Origin: Torymus aiolomorphi
Lineage: Eukaryota > Arthropoda > Insecta > Hymenoptera > Torymidae
Length of the DNA stretch: 64,000 bases
Assembly: GCA_036365515.1 (NCBI GenBank)
Contig: CM070874.1
Coordinates: 62,825,583-62,889,582 of the forward strand
Reading direction: 5' to 3'
The first letter of the stretch is position 1, and the number at the start of each line of letters is the position of its first letter. This document shows positions 30,931 to 42,723 of the stretch, one piece after another. Both the position numbers and the translations under genes were made by a program. Below the pieces are notes generated by a model. The model was not told the origin of the DNA. It made no database searches and worked only from the letters and a program-made list of their open reading frames with translations.

Positions 30931-32511
30931 ATGAAGGTTGTGTATATTTTGTTGTACGTCGCTTTCGCGAGCGGCTTCTATATAGGTAAAAGCGATTTTA
31001 AATAGTATTTTTGTTGATTAAAATAAATTTTTCAATTACATATTATATTTCAATTTCTAATAGATAACAATGGAACACATGAAGAGAAAATCGTTGGAGG
31101 ACATTTCGTTAGAATAGAAGATCTACCATATCAGGTAAATAAATATCAACTATATTTTGTAACATTCATTCTTTTGCAGCAATTTCTTTAATGTAACTGG
31201 TTAAAAAATTAATAGATTATTTGATAGATTTATTAATAGATTTATTTATTAATAGATTGTTAATAAAAAACTCCATGAACGATATCAATAGATACATGCT
31301 TTATCGCATTATGTATTGAATAAATTTCATACAAAACAGTTTATAGAAATTTAAAAGTTTTTTAAAATAATTCAAGAAAATGTTGAATCTGATTAAAGCT
31401 CCTTATATCTTGTATATCAACATAATAATTTCAATACAAATCTTTAAGCCCATAGCTCTCAGGATGAAAGTATTTATATTTGTTTTTAGGCTAGCGTCCT
31501 TTGGTTCAGATTAAATAACGTCTGCGGTGCAGCAATTATACATGAATCTTGGGTTATAACTGCTGAACACTGTGTCAAGTAAGATTTCATTTAATTTTTA
31601 TAATTACATTAGGTATTTCTATATAATAGAAATTCTTACAAAAAATTAAATTAATTTCTTTATTGCAAAATAGAAATAGAACGAATCTATTAGTACAAAT
31701 TGGCAGTGGACTCAGACACAATGTAGGTAAAATACACAGAGTTAGTCAAATTATAATGCATGACGATTTTGATCCCTTCAGAAAACTCAACGACATTGCT
31801 TTAATCAAGGTAATTAAATATGTTTATTTTACCTGTGAATTACTTAGAAAGGATTTAAGTATAGATATAATATCACTATTCATGACAATGTTAGTATTTT
31901 AATGTGTGTAATAATAGTTTTATACAACTTCGAAACTTGTTAAATAAATTTCTGTACAAATTTTACTTTTCGATTGAGAACTAAGAACTTGTGACTAACA
32001 CGAATATTTTGATTATATTTTTCATCCAGCTTAGAAGGCCAATTCCATTTAATGATGAACAACATCCTATAGAAATTGCAAAGCCACACGATATTCTCAG
32101 AGAAGGTGACTGGATGCGGATTTCTGGTTTTGGAAAGATAGGGGTAAGTTCTTATCCTCACAGAGAAAGGTTTCCTTTTTTTCTAGAATTTCTTTAGTTA
32201 ATTAAATTAACTATTTTCAGGAACATATGGACTTTTCTGATGTTTTGAAGGCGGTATACGTACCTGTAGTGAATCAAGAAACTTGTCAAACATATTACTG
32301 GCTAAACATAACCGATAATATGTTTTGTGCGGGCAATGAAGAAGCTGGTACGTGCAATGGTGATTCTGGTGGACCTGGTGTTATTCGTGGTAAACTCCAT
32401 GGAATCATTTCCTTTGGTAACGAACTTAGCTCGACACTATTCCCTGGAGTGTACACTAGGGTGCACAAATACTATGGTTGGATTGTAGAAAAAACTGGAA
32501 TCAGATTCTAA
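30931..32511 (+). CDS. Chymotrypsin-like serine protease 1 (six exons)
   Basis: Exons 30931-30985, 31064-31134, 31490-31578, 31674-31809, 32030-32143 and 32221-32511 have GT-AG borders and sum to 756 bases, 251 residues plus stop. Exon 1 encodes the signal peptide. Exon 2 carries the activation site KIVGG. Exon 3 holds the catalytic histidine, in TAEHC rather than the usual TAAHC. Exon 4 holds the catalytic aspartate (NDIAL). Exon 6 holds the catalytic serine (GDSGGPG). Gly at the 189-equivalent position (AGTCNGDSGG) argues against trypsin specificity and for chymotrypsin or elastase type. It is secreted and cleaved to activate. Length is normal for a single-domain S1 protease. A GATA site and TATA box lie upstream. 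Digestive or venom role cannot be told apart. Confidence 0.9.
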
Positions 32512-32560
32512 AATTTATAAACCTAACTTAGTATAAGAAATACTTGTTTTACATGATAAA

Positions 32561-32566
32561 AATAAA
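32561..32566 (+). terminator. Polyadenylation signal of protease 1
   Basis: AATAAA 50 bases after the stop codon; conserved near 63227 in protease 2 (AATAAAGTT). Confidence 0.6.
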
Positions 32567-32808
32567 ATTTTGAACATAAAGAAAAAATTAAGCTTGATTC
32601 TTCCTGCTGATAACGTCACACGATTAGATACTGAACGATTACTCTCAAAATAAGGTTGTGGAAAATACACCAAAATAGTAAAAGAAGTTTCTCTTGATGA
32701 TCGTTTGATCTTGATGAAAATTAGCACACATATTATCTATATCACATACAAAATTGTCTATAAATTTGGAGCTGATACATAAAGCCGTTCCCGAGAAATT
32801 ACAATTGA

Positions 32809-32848
32809 GTCCCTGAGGAGGAGCCGGAGCGGGCTCGAAACGTTGGAC
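32809..32848 (+). ncRNA. Hammerhead-ribozyme-like motif (a)
   Basis: GTCC, CTGAGGA, GAGCC-loop-GGCTC, GAAAC, GTT, GGAC in order. This fits stem I (GTCC/GGAC), the CUGANGA core, stem II, GAAA and an NUH cleavage triplet. Stem III would be only AC/GU with no loop, so activity would require two copies pairing. Likely a remnant of a Penelope-like element. Confidence 0.45.
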
Positions 32849-33019
32849 AATGTGGTGGTGGTGGGCAGTCAGATCGTCCTTTGCTAACAAACTTTTTTCC
32901 AGGTTTTAATTAAGTTTTTATTTCAGATTCTGCGGGGGTGATTATAAACAAGGGCAATCTGACTGCCATAAATATTAATTATTTTAATTTAATTTGTAAG
33001 ACTGTAAGACCGATAGAAA

Positions 33020-33420
33020 AATTCTTATCAGTTGAAATTACAATTTGAAGAAAAGTTTAAAAAAAATTTAACCTCAAATATCTCTGGAATTTATTTTGCA
33101 TTATCATGATTTTTTGACAAAAAAATTGACCGTCTAGTTTGGGCGTTATAGGCTTTAAAAAAAAAAACACGGTTTTGTTAAAAACAAAAGAACCGTGATA
33201 TAGCTAGAGAATTTTTTTGTAGAAAATATAGGTATTTTAATGCTCTTTCGAATGCTTCCCATACGATTCAAATATCTCAACGTTATCATTAAAAAAAAGT
33301 GAATATTATTTTTTCAAAAAGTGAAAAATCGATATAAAAAAAATTGTCCAAAAAACTAGATAATATGATTATTTTCCAAAAATCTTGAAAAAAAAACAAA
33401 AATTTTAAACGCTGCCCGAA
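33020..33420. repeat. Dispersed family B pieces
   Basis: AACCTCAAATATCT, GACCGT and AACAAAAGAACCGTGATA blocks as in 27580-27880 and 29500-29900. No gene. Confidence 0.5.
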
Positions 33421-33458
33421 AACGATTGGATAAAAATTGAAAAAGTTGCAGCGTTATA

Positions 33459-33460
<2 letters not shown>

Positions 33461-33556
<96 letters not shown>

Positions 33557-33614
33557 CATACACACACACACACACACGCACACACGCACGCACGCACGCA
33601 CACACACACACACG
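33461..33614. repeat. (CA)n microsatellite, about 150 bases
   Basis: Nearly pure CA from 33461, with CGCA variants at the right end, followed by the family B end (CTTCCTCTGTGAGGAAG) near 33707-33725. Frames across it are repeat artefacts. Confidence 0.95.
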
Positions 33615-33724
33615 GGCATTTTTTTAAAATAGTATATTTTGACTCGAAATGACTCAAACATCTTTCTAACATGTTATCTTAAAAACTTTTTTTTCGGCGT
33701 CACAAAACTTCCTCTGTGAGGAAG

Positions 33725-34126
33725 CAAAAATCTTTCTATTTTCAATCTATTAAATGGTCGAATAATGTTGGAAAAATCGTTTCATCGATAAATAGAAATA
33801 TCCAGGAAAAGTGGCTAGTTTTTGGCTATATACACCACTAAAACTAGCTATTTATTATGCAAATATTGAAGTCAGTTTCCACCAGGGATGTTAAAAATAA
33901 ATTCCATAATAATATTATATATTATTATTAAACTGAAGTATTAAATTGTAATCACTATATAGCAAGTCTGTTACAGCGGTGAAATATGTCATTCTGATAA
34001 TTCATTATATATAAATATTAATTACATCAACACAATGTAGAATAAATAATTGTATATATTAATAATTTGTAACTATTCTTTTGTTATAACAAATTTCATC
34101 AGTGTTTTAATATTGCACTCGATAAT
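33725..34126. other. AT-rich DNA with a CCCTGG-family fragment
   Basis: 33740-33893 shares the right part of the MITE family and ends in TTTCCACCAGGG. The rest holds nothing recognised. Confidence 0.45.
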
Positions 34127-34234
34127 AAATATTCACAGCTTTAAGTGAGATAGTCGTTCGTAGTATTAATGTGGAATATTAAATAAGCGGACGCTGACGA
34201 ACAAGATTTGTTAATATTGGCGTTTATTAACTTG

Positions 34235-34276
34235 CCGACGTTTCGGGAGTTTCGGGTTACTCCACACTTCAGGGCT
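34235..34276 (-). ncRNA. Hammerhead-like motif (b), left pseudo-LTR
   Basis: Inverse of motif (c), with the core changed to CTGAAGT (A9 altered), so probably inactive. Stem II and GAAACGTC are preserved. Confidence 0.5.
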
Positions 34277-34338
34277 ACAATATAGTTTACAAATAGTCAG
34301 TTATAAACAAATAAATTAGGTATAAAGTTGTAGAAAAA

Positions 34339-35857
34339 CCCTGGTGGAAATTTGTCTATCTGAAATGGCCAACAATCTCAATAAATAGGTAGAAAAAATG
34401 GCGAGTTAATAGGCCCCGGTAAAACGCTTTTTCTCCCATTATTCACACATTTAATAGATTGGACATAACCTCCAAATTTTCATTTTAAGTTTACTTAAAG
34501 AATTGAGGTTAAATTGGACGGTATTCAGCTGTAACTGATAGCTTACTAAAATATAAACAATATGAGCAGGCAGAAAAACCATTTACAGTAGTCCTTTTGA
34601 AGATATTACGTAGAATGTATTTATTGCCATTAGATTCTGTCTCTCTCACTCCTTGTCATAACAACAGGTCTTCTACTAGCAGGGTTGTTCCGACTTGCCA
34701 TCTACGCTCATAGTCGATGACTATTAGCAGCTGGCGACGCCTGCGGCGCTTTCCGCAAACGTCAACTGCAGTGTATATAAATAAATGCAATTATGCAAGG
34801 AAGAAGTGATTTTTCCTTCTTTCTAATGGTAAAAGAGAGCTTGAAAAAATTAGCAACGAAATCTATTCCCTGGAACATTAACAAAATCGCGACGGTATAG
34901 CCCTGATAAGAGTCTAAAACGAGAATAGATTTCGTTGCTAGTTTTTTCTAGTTCTTTTTGATCATTAGAAAGATGAAAAAAACAATTAATGCAAATGGTA
35001 TAAACAGTTTCGTATTCCGTTTGGTATTCAGTTTTCTAAGATAATGAAAATAACTTAAAATCGCACACTAATAAAGTTCAAAAGATTTTTAAAATTAGAA
35101 CCACCATAACTTTGTGTAGGAATGAAATTGTGTACTTTAGAAATCAGCAAATTGATGCTTCTTATTTCTAGTTTCGTTTTCTGTACACTGAGAAAAACAT
35201 TTTTTTTAATCAAAGAAATCGAACATTTAAACGCTTAAAATGAAAACATTTCGAATCGCAAATGCATGCAAAAATTCGTTTCCGAAAGAATGTACACTCT
35301 TCTTGTTAGTATTATTTAGATTTAATGAATGAAATGAATAATGATTAAACTAGAGGCCATTTTCACATGTTTTTAAACAATGATTTCAAAAAACTATAAC
35401 GTTAAAAAAATATCTTATTTACTTTCATTTTTTTTTAATGATTATTACTTTTTTTTGCATATTTTTTTTATCACCTTTCGTGAAAAGCTTTATGAGCGCG
35501 TTCGAGGAACGTTCTTCTTTGTATAATTGCATTTGTTTATATACACTGCAGTTGACGTTGGCGAAAAGCGCCGTAGGCGTCGCCAGCTGCTAACAAGTCG
35601 GAACAACCCTGTCTACTAGCCATTTCCGAACTAAAAAAACTGATCAGTGTTAATACCTTTAAAATACTCAAGAACAAGCTTGTGTTTGTCTTCTCAAAAC
35701 TCATTCTATTTTTCAATCTATTAAATGTTCGAATAATAGGGAAAAAAGCATTTCACCGGGAGCTAGAAACTGGAAAAGGGAAATTCCCATTTTATAGCAA
35801 GTTTCTCATATAAATGGCCAGTTAATAGTTAGAAAATGTTTTGGATTTCCACCAGGG
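34339..35857. mobile_element. MITE with CCCTGGTGGAAA ends, split by a hAT MITE
   Basis: Ends CCCTGGTGGAAA and TTTCCACCAGGG. The opposite pseudo-LTR arm gives the empty site GTAGAAAAATATAAAT, so the duplication is two bases (AA). About 580 bases without the nested insertion. Family members: 37680-38200, 52800-52960 and fragments at 24240 and 33740. Confidence 0.7.
34680..35611. mobile_element. hAT-type MITE
   Basis: 932 bp with ends CAGGGTTGTTCCGACTTG and inverse, and an 8-base duplication TCTACTAG (34672-34679; 35612-35619). The uninterrupted TCTTCTACTAGCCACTTTC site is seen at 24585. The inverted arms reach about 100 bases (GGCGACGCC, GTATATAAA in both). A second inner palindrome spans about 34850-34950 (AGCAACGAAATCTATTC and inverse). 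No transposase. Confidence 0.85.
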
Positions 35858-36075
35858 AATATAAATAATAGAATACCATTTTTAATACATTACATCACAT
35901 TAAAGTTCGTCAAAGATTTTTGAGTTCTAACGGGATCTCAGTACGGAAAGAAAAGGCCAAACTGTGAAAAAGTGTACGGATATTGAATTTAGTTAGTAAT
36001 ACTATGGAAAATTAGGAAAACTTGTTTTGTCTGCACAATTGAACTTACGCCAAACTCTGTCCTCTCCACTCATTA

Positions 36076-36258
36076 TTGTGGACACATGTGGAAAAAACGG
36101 GACACAAAATCGACTTCGGAAAAGTTAACATTTTAGACACGGAAAAGAATTTTTACAAACGCTCCTTTTCAGAAATGTTAAACATTTACTTTCATGACAA
36201 TACCCTTAACTGCATTCAAGATTTAAATTTCCTAAAAAATTCGTATAAAAAACGATAG
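36076..36258 (+). pseudogene. Penelope-like GIY-YIG endonuclease fragment
   Basis: 60 codons containing TGHKIDF, VNILDTE, YKR and SEMLNI in the order seen in the C-terminal part of Penelope-like GIY-YIG endonucleases. The catalytic GIY-YIG motif itself and the reverse transcriptase are absent. It lies between the two inverted pseudo-LTR arms. Clearly a fragment. Confidence 0.75.
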
Positions 36259-36819
36259 ATCTTATAAAACAATATTGTATCGGCTAATCAGATGCTTTTA
36301 ATTTTCCTAACTATTTACTTCCATATTCTATTCGATGAGATTCGCTTCCACATTTTCCTCTATGTCTACTCATTTCTCTGGATAAGACGGACTGAGTATA
36401 GCCGCCTTCCCACTACCGTTCCGTAAGCCTCCTACCTCTCTCCCCTTCCCACACTCTCCTTAAAGTAAATAGCTTCTTAATTTCGTCGGACTTTTGCGAT
36501 TTCCCTCCAGTATTGTTCCGCACGCCAATTACCAACAACAGGAGTAGTGGAGAGGACAGAGTTTAGTGTAAGTTCAATTGTGCAGACAAAACAAGTTTTC
36601 CTAATTTTCCATAGTATTACTAACTAAATTCAATATCCGTACACTTTTTCACAGTTTGGCCTTTTCTTTCCGTACTGAGATCCCGTTCGAACTCAAAAAT
36701 CTTTGACGAACTTTAATGTGACGTAATGTATTAAAAATGGTATTCTATTATTTATATTTTTCTACAACTTTATACCTAATTTATTTGTCTATAACTGACT
36801 ATTTGTAAACTATATTGTA

Positions 36820-36861
36820 GCCCTGAAGAGGGGAGTAACCCGAAACTCCCGAAACGTCGGC
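36820..36861 (+). ncRNA. Hammerhead-ribozyme-like motif (c), right pseudo-LTR
   Basis: GCC, CTGAAGA, GGGAGT-loop-ACTCCC, GAAAC, GTC, GGC. It meets CUGANGA, GAAA and NUH with stem I of 3 bp and stem II of 6 bp. Stem III is the self-complementary ACGU, which would work only between two copies. Hammerheads of this minimal type are described in Penelope-like elements. Confidence 0.6.
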
Positions 36862-36936
36862 AAGTTAATAAACGCCAATATTAACAAATCTTGTTCGTCA
36901 GTGTCCTCTTATTTAATATTCCACAAATATTCACAG

Positions 36937-37675
36937 GGTTTTCATAAAATAATCATTCCACGAGAATTTATCAATTCCACTATAGTATCAGTTTCTATTT
37001 TATTTTAAGAGCGCACTCTGATGTTTAATTAAATTACCAACAATAATGGCAAATGAAATTTTAACTGCGTATAAGGGCGTATATTCTTCCTGCCCGGCGA
37101 TAAAATACAATTTCGGCGTACGTAACACACACCGGGTCGATGAAATCTAGCACAAACGTACGTGTGTCGCCCACCGGATGTATAATGTAAGGTACGGACG
37201 CTCGAGCGAGAGAGAGGACTGTATGATAAAACGAGAAGTTTCGGGTCCGTCGAACATTTTTTTTACCCCCCGTACGCGTTTTATTGCGACCGTCAAAAGG
37301 GGATCACGTGTTGCGCGGCCATACGCGCGTGGTGGATTCTTCTTAATCGTAAAAATACACGTTTTCTTTATTGCTCACGGCGATGGCGCGAAAGAGTACC
37401 ATTAGGATTTTATTGGCGCCTTTTAGGGAGAAAAAGTTTATCTCAAAAAATGTGTCATCGGAAGTGCGCGCGTGCGCTCGTTTGTTATATATAGGTATAA
37501 GGGTTTGAATATATATATAGCGTCATTAAAAGTAGAGTTTTGCGTTATATATGAGCCCATAATGTTTTTAAATATGTTCTTTAATATTAGATGTAATTTG
37601 ACTAATGCTTAACCTATATTATCTACATTATAGATATTATAATAGAGTGGATAATTAATTGTATTAATGAATAAC
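36937..37675. other. CpG-rich patch (37.08-37.40 kb) in AT-rich DNA; no gene seen
   Basis: No motif recognised in the short open frames. Confidence 0.4.
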
Positions 37676-37679
37676 GTAT

Positions 37680-38200
37680 CCCTGGTGGAAATCGATTCAA
37701 TTATTTACCTAATAAATAACTAGTTTCCCCAATAATCGTCAAAAACTAGATACTTGGCCATTTCTATCCATCGATGAAACGATTTTTCCGATCATATTTA
37801 CCATTTAATAGACAGAATAATAGAATAAGTTTTTTCACAAACTTACATTAGCTTATTTATGAGTATTTAAAAGATATTAAAGTTGGACAATTTTTTTAGT
37901 TAGGAAACGGCTAATAAGAGGCTTGCTATTATTGCGAGGAGTGAGAGAGACAGAATCGAACGGAAAAATCATTGTTTTCGTGTTTACGTTTTGGTTAGCT
38001 ATCTTTTTTTAATATTTGACTGTAAATACATGATTAGATTACAGAGAAAATTTAGTACAAACTTTTTAAAGTTGTGTTATTTCCATTAAATAGAGAATAT
38101 GACCGTAAAAATAGTTTCATCACTACCCATAAATTAGCTATTTTTACTAGCTATTTATTATTTTCCTGGACATTTCCGATAGAGACAATTTCTACTAGGG
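37680..38200. mobile_element. CCCTGG-family MITE, uninterrupted copy
   Basis: 521 bp between CCCTGGTGGAAATCGA and TTTCTACTAGGG, with AT on both sides (2-base duplication). It is the best reference for the copy at 34339-35857. Confidence 0.65.
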
Positions 38201-38631
38201 ATGTCATCAATTAGATTATGAACAGTTTTATTGTCATCAATTAATCACTTTACTTATTGTTAGTAAAAATTAATTAAATATTTTATTGTCGATCATTAAT
38301 CAAATGAGGATTGATCATAAATCATAACTTTCAAGTAAATTGCAAATTGTTTATTAATAAATAAGAAACATGCCAAACATGTATTATTCTTATTCGAGCA
38401 TTTATATTAATGCTTCCATTCCAGAACCCGTTATACCTGCAAAACGGAAGAGGACGCGATATATCTCCTTCTTCTTCACGTACACACAGACTTTTTAAGA
38501 TCTAATGGAGAGATTGACATTTATTAATTGCATCAACTTAGGTTTCTGAGTTAATCGATCCACATACCTCCCCACATTCACCACCGTTTGTTTAGCAATC
38601 GTCATCGTCGCATCGAGTCTTGAAACTTCTT

Positions 38632-38776
38632 GTACACTGAGAAAAAAATTTCTTAGAATCAAAGAAAATTTCTTTGCGGGCAATCCATGAAATATTGTCT
38701 TGATTCAAAGAAATATTTCATGGATTGCCCGCAAAGAAATTTTCTTTGATTCCAAGAAATTTTTTTCTCAATGTAC
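38632..38776. mobile_element. Perfect hairpin MITE, 145 bp
   Basis: GTACACTGAGAAAAAAATTT at the left is mirrored by AAATTTTTTTCTCAATGTAC at the right, with arms of about 65 bases and a 14-base loop. GTAC at both ends may be a 4-base duplication. A related arm piece (GTACACTGAGAAAAA) lies inside the hAT MITE near 35196. Confidence 0.8.
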
Positions 38777-38779
38777 CTA

Positions 38780-39600
38780 CCGTGATCTCACACAATATAT
38801 CTCACACTCGCACATATTTTCCTTGCTGGCAAACGATATCGATTCAAGGGAGCATCGGACGACGTGACTAAACGGGCCATCGTGGAAAAGTAGTATCTGG
38901 AAGCGATTCGGGACGATCAGTCATCGCGAAGGAGGCATTAAGCCGATTTGTGGATGACGGCGTCGAAGACAGCGATGGAAATACTTGCGGGAATAAACAC
39001 ATTTAATATTCATGAAGAGAGAAAGAGAGGGAGGTAAAGGGACGAAGTGCGAGGCAAGGCTGCGCTTCGCTTTTATTTTCCTCTCACGCGGTTATATATA
39101 TTAAGTTCTGCAAGTGCGTCAGCCTCGATTTAATGCTCGATGCGTTTGCGAGACGCGCGCGCTTTTCGTGGATGGAATTTTTCATATTTACAGATTGTGG
39201 GATCGTAAAGGTGGTTGAACGTTAGTGGAAAAAATAGGCAATGCTGTGGGGAATTTTTCAAGGTTATGTTTTCTTAGTAATAGTCGACTGTCATAATAGT
39301 ATTAACATAATTTATCGCTTTAATTCCGTACATTTTGTATCTATATGAACTGTAATTCTTTATAAGTAGAAACATAATTTTCTTGTATCAGTTTTCGAAT
39401 TGATTTTGTTCCAGCAGTAGCTTCAAGATTAAACAAAAGGTTTTTATTTTATAAACTGAATAATCTGAATATTAAATGATCTTCAAAGATGTATTTATCT
39501 TACTAAACTCATCTAGAAGTCAAATATTATACTCATTTTCCATTAACTTTTTTCAAAAGACATTGAGAAGTTAGTTCCACTCTTTACATAAAATTTAGAA
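38780..39600. other. CpG-rich then AT-rich DNA; no gene seen
   Basis: 38810-39190 is CpG-rich; the rest AT-rich. Nothing recognised. Confidence 0.4.
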
Positions 39601-39625
39601 ATAGTACATTTCGACACGGGTGGGG

Positions 39626-39705
39626 AAGTCGATTATTTAGCTGGTGTGACTTTTTGCACGAGCGAAGCGAGTGCAAAAAAGTCACACCAGCTAAATAATC
39701 GACTT
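39626..39705. repeat. Palindromic repeat with GAGCGAAGCGAG loop
   Basis: Arms of about 34 bases (AAGTCGATTATTTAGCTGGT and inverse) around GCACGAGCGAAGCGAGTGC. The following 39710-39790 (TTTATACCACGAGCGCC, TCAAAGTTGTGATTTT) is repeated at 53735-53800 after a decayed palindrome at 53645-53735. Confidence 0.7.
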
Positions 39706-39789
39706 ACGCACTGGTTTCGAATGGTATTTTATACCACGAGCGCCGAAAAATCATATCAAAGTTGTGATTTTGAGGATAGAGGGGTATAA

Positions 39790-40185
39790 ACGTATTTTAA
39801 AATTAAATTTCTCGATGTGCTAGCAAATGACGATTACATGACCTACATAAACATATTTCATCTCTGAAATTCAGCAAGATATTAACGTTGCTGTAGCATG
39901 AGTAAAACCAGAATTGTGTGTAATTTTGATTGATATTCAGACTCAGGCGCATTTCGAAATTATCAAATTAATTCTCGTATATACGTTCTAAATCTTTTCT
40001 CGTTCAATGAACCAAGAAATACATCAAACCAGCTAGCGCATACATTTAAAATACAAATTACCTCGCGGGAGCTTTGATTCATAGCCGATATCTGTTTGGT
40101 CACACGTTTAGCGTAATTGCCGTGTAGCGAGAAGTTCACGCGCGCGCGCGCACGCCCATATTCCTCCCGCGCGTATTACGTAAAA
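39790..40185. other. Unannotated DNA; nothing recognised
   Basis: Mixed composition, turning CpG-rich at the right. Confidence 0.35.
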
Positions 40186-40186
40186 C

Positions 40187-40188
<2 letters not shown>

Positions 40189-40275
<87 letters not shown>
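40189..40275. repeat. (CA)n microsatellite with CG breaks
   Basis: Three CA runs separated by CGCG steps. Confidence 0.9.
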
Positions 40276-40279
40276 GCCG

Positions 40280-40545
40280 CCTCTTAAAGAAAGCAAACCG
40301 ATGTCTGCTCGACTTATAATCCCCCTTGCGGGGCCCGCGCGCGCGCGCATATATATGCGCATCACTTGCGTGGAATTCCTCAAAACGGCTTTTATGTAAA
40401 GCAGTGCTCACCCGCGCACGCAGGATATAGGAACCTAATAGGCGGTATTTATGGGAACATAAGTCCCCGGGAATTAAACGATATCTGTCCGCCGCGTATA
40501 TATAACACGTATAACGTCGAATTAGGTATTCCTCCGCGCTCAGAC

Positions 40546-40576
<31 letters not shown>

Positions 40577-40921
40577 TCTCTCTCATCGAGGGAGGGATTA
40601 ATCCGACCGCCGCGCGCCGCCGCGCTATATGGAAACGGCGGAGGGTCAGATCTCATGTGTGTGCCACGGGGATACCCGCGCGTATGTGTGTTTTCACGGA
40701 GAAGCGGAGAGCGAGAACAATTTAGTCCAGGGGATATCGAGCGCGAGGATGTATAATTGACGTAAATCCATTAATTTTAATATCGGATTTCCATTCGACC
40801 TATTAATTTTCGCTACTTTGCCGCGATTTAGCGGAATAGCCTGAGTGTGAACGTATGAGAGTAGTGCTATATATGAACTCTCATTGTAATTGATACGTCT
40901 CGTGAATTACTGATAAATGTT

Positions 40922-40974
<53 letters not shown>
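40280..40974. other. CpG-rich DNA, (CT)n at 40551-40585 and (TA)n at 40924-40974
   Basis: No gene recognised. The TA run is the target of the Helitron that begins at 40975. Confidence 0.6.
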
Positions 40975-40975
<1 letters not shown>

Positions 40976-41239
40976 TAGGGGGGTACCCCCCTACTCGCTC
41001 CGCTCGTCAACCCACATTTTAATAACCTACCTACCTGGAACGCAACTAACACTTATCCGGTAATAGATAATATTTTTTGATGAAATTTTATAAACCCCCT
41101 ACTGACTCCGCTCTTCAAGGCCCAATTAAAATTTAGAAAATATATTTATTTCAATCTAGAGTTAAATATATTAAATTTAATATAAATTACAATTCTTTCA
41201 AACCAATACAATTTTTCAATTAAGTACGTACTTTAATAA

Positions 41240-41943
41240 GTACTCTCTCTCTCATTCTCTCTCTCTACGTCACTGTCTTGATTTTTCTACCTCTACTTCT
41301 CTATCTCTGCGTCTTTTTCTCTTCAACTCTGTCGCTAGATCTGTGTTTCTATATCTCTTTCTCTAAGCGCCTGCCTTTACCTTTCTGTCTATACGTCTCT
41401 GCTTCTTAGTCTATGTATCTACATCCCTTTCCCCATGTCTCCATGCCTACATAGTTATCTTAATGTCTTTGTCTCTACATCCCGGTTTCTACGTTTCTGT
41501 CTCTAATCTCTCTTTACATCTCTCTCTTTGCGTCTCTGTCTCTACAACTCTTTCTCTAATCTCTGTCTCTACGTCTCGGTCTCTCTGTCTCTGTCTCTAC
41601 TTCTCCGTCTTTACTTTTCTGTCTCTATGTCTCTACGTCTCTGTCTCTACGTCTCCGTATCTACATCCCTGATTCTAATCTCTGTCTCTACATCTCTGTC
41701 TTTACGTCTCTGTTTCTATGTCTCTGTCTCTACGCGCCTGTCCCTACGTCCCTGTTTCTACTTCTCTATCTCTTCGACTTTGTCTTTACATCTCTATCTC
41801 TCCGACTCTGTCTCTACTTCTCTGTCTCTATATCTCTGTCTCTACGTCTCTGTCTCTACGTCTCTGTCTCTACGTCTCTGTTTCTATGCCTTCTGGTCTA
41901 CGTCTCTGTCTCTACTTCCCTGAATATACGTTTCTGACTCCAA

Positions 41944-41978
<35 letters not shown>

Positions 41979-42634
41979 GCGTCTCTTTCTTTATGTCTCT
42001 GACTCTACCTTTCTATCTTTAATCTCTTTCTCTAGGACTCTGCATCGGCTTTTCTTTTTCTATACCTCTACGTCTCGATATCTCTATCTCTACGTCTCCC
42101 TCTACTTTTCCATCTCTACGCCTCTGTCTCTACTTCTTCGGCTCTATCTCTACTTTAATGTCTCTACGTGTCGGTCGCTCCGCTTCTGTCTCCACTTCTC
42201 CGTCTCTACGTCTCTTACTTTACGTCTCTGCCTCTACGCATCTATCTCTACATCTCTGTCTCTACGCCTCCATGTCCACGTAGTTGTATCAACGTCTCTG
42301 TCCCTCCATCCCTGTTTCTACTTTTATTTCTCTAATCTCTCTCTCTAAATCTCTGACTTTACGTCTCTGTCTCTATAACTCTTTCTCTAATCTCTTTCTC
42401 TCCGCCTCTGTCTCTACGTCTCCCTCTCTGTGTCCCCTTCTCTACGTCTCCGTCTCTGTTTCTCCGTCTCTACGTCTCCGTCTCTACTTCTCCGTCTCTA
42501 CTTTTCTTTCTCTATGTCTCTACGTCTCTGTCTCTACGTCTCCATATCTACATTTCTGACTCTACGCCTCTGTCTCTACGTCTCCATATCTACATTCCTG
42601 ACTCTACGCCTCTGTCTCTACTTTTCTGTTTCTA

Positions 42635-42723
<89 letters not shown>

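Larger units (their letters stand above)
34139..36924 (+). mobile_element. Penelope-like element remnant with inverted pseudo-LTRs
   Basis: Flanked by a 12-base duplication AAATATTCACAG (34127-34138; 36925-36936). The left arm (34171-34338 joined to 35858-36073) is the inverse of the right arm (36547-36924). Each arm carries a hammerhead-like motif. Between the arms lies a GIY-YIG endonuclease fragment. The reverse transcriptase is missing, so the copy is strongly truncated. Inverted pseudo-LTRs and variable target duplications are known for Penelope-like elements. Confidence 0.75.

Noticed and set aside
33356..33672. ORFs of Cys-Val or Thr-His repeats on both strands
   Set aside because: Products of the (CA)n microsatellite. 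The same applies to those at 19.4, 22.1, 27.2, 30.0, 40.1 and 56.4 kb.
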